Shown here: piece by piece, positions 42,831-64,000 of the stretch
Position numbering within the stretch: position 1 is the stretch's first letter
Layout: every line of letters begins with the position of its first letter
Assembly: GCA_963995525.1 (NCBI GenBank)
Contig: OZ023211.1
Location: 60,219,987-60,283,986, forward strand
Source: Escarpia spicata
Lineage: Eukaryota; Annelida; Polychaeta; Sabellida; Siboglinidae
Direction of reading: 5' to 3'
DNA length: 64,000 nucleotides
Notes under the pieces: generated by a model
The model's database searches: none
Told to the model about the DNA's origin: nothing
Seen by the model: only the letters and a program-made list of their open reading frames with translations
Program-made: the position numbers and the translations under genes

Positions 42831-44002
42831 AAGTGATTGCTATGCATATTATTCTTGGCTACATATACATATATTGCAGTCGATAACAGAGCATACGTTT
42901 AAGTAGTTTTTATGATGTAAACGTTAGCATAAGAAATCTAACCTTGTAAGCTGTGTGTGGTAGTTTTGTTCTTTATCATGTCTGGTGTATTGTTGATGAT
43001 ATGCGGTACATACAGTTTCAACATTCACAAATCACATATTCCTTGAGACGGTATTTAGGAGGGTGCACCAAGTGGCGATTCAGTTGAACAACGTATCGTG
43101 CCATGTACCCATTGAGAGAAACAGCGTATGCGGGGATATCAACCAATTGTAATACAGAATAAGTATTATACTGATCGATCCGTCGGTACAGTAGACTTAG
43201 AGTACCTGGGGGTATAAGGCCCACTTTTTTCGGGTAATCGTCTCCTGTGTAAATCCTTTGGCTGTAACTCTAGTTCATTATCGTAGCTAAATATAAACTG
43301 TTAAGCCTTTTTAATGTGCAACGTCACAGAAAAAGTCATAGCCGTTTTAGTGGAAATACAAAAAACTGGCCTTTTGCCACTGGGGTAGAAAGCCCAAAAC
43401 CGGGCGTTATGTCCCAAGCTACTCTAGCAAAACAGTTTTTGTATAATGTTTAATGCATATCACAAAGAACGGCATCACAATCTGCAAAGAAAAACATGTT
43501 TAAACTGCATGTATCAACAGATGGTAAGATACAGAACATTTATACAGGCTATCTTTATAGCAGAAATGGTGTTCCATTGGTGACACACCTGTACACATAA
43601 TATCACACGGTTTTTCCAGTTAATCTGCTGTTTTCTCTAAGGAGGAACGATTTCAGCTGTTTCTTGAACTGAAACACAACAATCATCGAGGACCAGACAA
43701 TTAACCTATCCATCACGTGATCTGTTAACCTAGCAGAACTTTCGTCAAGCCATCATAAAATGGTTGCCGAACACGTGGAATGTTTAAATATTCTGTCGGA
43801 TATTTTGTTGAAATTCTGGCCCCAAAGTGTTTCGTTATGATTAAAAGGAAATGTTGTTAAAGTGAAAATTATATGCGGGAATGTATAATTTATGAGATGT
43901 CATGCCGCAATAGAAATGTAGTTCACATACATCCGTTATCAACAGTTATTGCAAATTCTTAAATGTTTAACTTATTTCTACTTCTTATCTATAGACATTA
44001 TG
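42831..44002. other. Intergenic, downstream of the receptor gene
   Basis: Nothing recognisable. ORF at 43018-43224 has no domain. Confidence 0.45.
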
Positions 44003-44008
44003 TTTAAT
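44003..44008 (-). terminator. Possible receptor polyadenylation signal ATTAAA
   Basis: On the minus strand, ATTAAA about 80 bases past the proposed stop. Weak variant signal; low confidence. Confidence 0.25.
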
Positions 44009-44088
44009 TATTTTATATATAATACCTTATCATAACATGTGATAGTTTCAAAACCGGACACTGTAGGTAGGCTAGTATACTATGGCGT

Positions 44089-62965
<18,877 letters not shown>

Positions 62966-63209
62966 CTACGCGTTACACGAATATGGTTAACGGTTAACAC
63001 GAAATGATATAACAGTGAACGTGTAGCTACTGAATGATGTGCGTTTCAATCGAGTTAATATTAAACAAAACTTCTGAGCTAACCAAAAATGGTGTTCATA
63101 AATTAATAACTACAACCGTTTTTACTCATTCATGTCGGTCATTGGGGTCGAACTATGTTGGCTGCTACGTATCTAATCTCCACCGAGGCCGCTCTTAATT
63201 CCCCTGATT
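62966..63209. other. Upstream of receptor exon a
   Basis: AT-rich; no further receptor exon found. Confidence 0.4.
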
Positions 63210-63560
63210 CAAGCCCCACCTTCCTTCAGCGAGGCATAAGCTAGTCTGCCCTGACTTGTTATTCCAAGTGCTGGCTGCCACAGGATGGTCTTGGATGTCG
63301 TGTCAACTTTGTGTATGTAGCAGTAACCGGCAAATCGCGACATTCTCTCTTTGGTATTCTGGGTAACTTTGTTGATATCTCTATATAGCTCTAAATTTAT
63401 AATTTTTTATTATCTTTATCAGTGACCAAGACTTGCATCCGTGCAGAAAACAGACTCCACTGTTGCATTGAATATGCGCTGTTTGCGTGGACGTATATTA
63501 TTCCAATTTGTTCTTAACCGCTTCACCATTTCGGAAGCCATGGATGGAATATAAAACATT
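63210..63560 (-). pseudogene. C-terminal fragment of a LINE reverse transcriptase
   Basis: Minus strand reads ASEMVKRLRTNWNNIRPRKQ RIFNATVESVFCTDASLG, and further on KTILWQPALGITSQGRLAYA SLKEGG, matching RIFNACVESVLLYG and LWxPxxGRRxRGRP blocks of LINE C-termini. Stops in between. Confidence 0.6.
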
Positions 63561-63839
63561 TACAGCTTTTGAAAAATTATACTCTAATTTATGCATTTTA
63601 ACAACGGGTTATTGGTTGTAATGCGTCGCATGTTAGACATGGTTTCGCATTCAATTTCCTTTCTCTTGTGGCTGTGAATACGTAGAAAGAATATTTATCG
63701 ATTTGAAGCATCCAGGCTGATCAATCTCTCCACATATAAACGCAGTAAGAAAGTAAGACATCATTCATAAATAACGCAATCGTTTAGAATATTAAGCAAA
63801 CACGAAATACATGTTTCTGGGCCCAGAAAATACGAAACG

Positions 63840-64000
63840 CAACCTGAGAAAATAGAAGGAAGATGAAGGAATTTAGACAAGAAATTGACATGAGAAACAC
63901 CTTACGATGAACGTAGTCGGAAACAGCATGAGCTGGGCAGGACGTGTGCAAAGAATGGACGTAGACAGACTGCCAAGAGGAGCATGGAAAGCAGAAGAGG
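63840..64000 (+). pseudogene. C-terminal fragment of a non-LTR retrotransposon ORF, cut by the window edge
   Basis: NVVGNSMSWAGRVQRMDVDR LPRGAWKAEE is the WAGHVxRMDxxRLPxxAW block found near the end of LINE RT proteins. It runs off the right edge. Confidence 0.7.

Overview
The window is animal nuclear DNA, most likely from a marine invertebrate such as a mollusc or another lophotrochozoan. Coding exons are short, bounded by GT-AG introns and scattered over tens of kb. The rest is AT-rich intron or intergenic DNA full of non-LTR retrotransposon fragments, tRNA-derived SINEs, small inverted-repeat elements, a Polinton/Maverick remnant and very long microsatellites. The species group is an inference from the type of repeats; no single gene decides it.

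Three host genes can be assembled exon by exon with consistent splice phases. (1) A SETD3-type actin-histidine N-methyltransferase on the minus strand: start codon at 14515, ten exons down to 618, then off the left edge. (2) A complete cyclin K gene (CCNK) on the plus strand: eight coding exons 19710-27303, 583 residues, poly(A) signal at 27545. (3) A GPR158/GPR179-like class C receptor on the minus strand: ten exons from 62965 down to a stop codon at 44089, with its N-terminal exons off the right edge. SETD3 and CCNK lie head to head, an arrangement I recall from the human genome, and a candidate shared promoter with two CRE-like sites lies at about 15650-16070.

Layout: 1-14515, SETD3 with introns holding two SINEs, a CR1-like LINE, small inverted-repeat elements, minisatellites and two pieces of another LINE. 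14516-19709, promoter region and a minus-strand LINE whose ORF1 has a PHD finger and which is truncated at its 3' end. 19710-27303, CCNK, with a hAT-like transposase remnant in its last intron. 27551-34650, intergenic with a degenerate minisatellite, a LINE tail, an unusual short-motif cluster and a GC-richer Polinton remnant. 34655-38220, a large foldback element with arms of about 1.2-1.3 kb made of 190-bp modules and a decayed internal ORF. 38440-44088, LINE fragments, microsatellites and a hairpin element resembling a hammerhead ribozyme. 44089-62965, the receptor gene, with an intron made almost entirely of simple repeats, a 190-bp tandem array and a long minus-strand LINE. 62966-64000, fragments of two more LINEs.

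The host genes are not an operon: SETD3 modifies actin, CCNK activates CDK12/CDK13 for transcription elongation, and the receptor belongs to a neuronal signalling family. The most novel-looking object is the foldback element. Other points worth a look are a tandemly duplicated 3' splice site in CCNK, a probable GC-AG intron in the receptor, and retrotransposons ending within tens of bases of splice donors.
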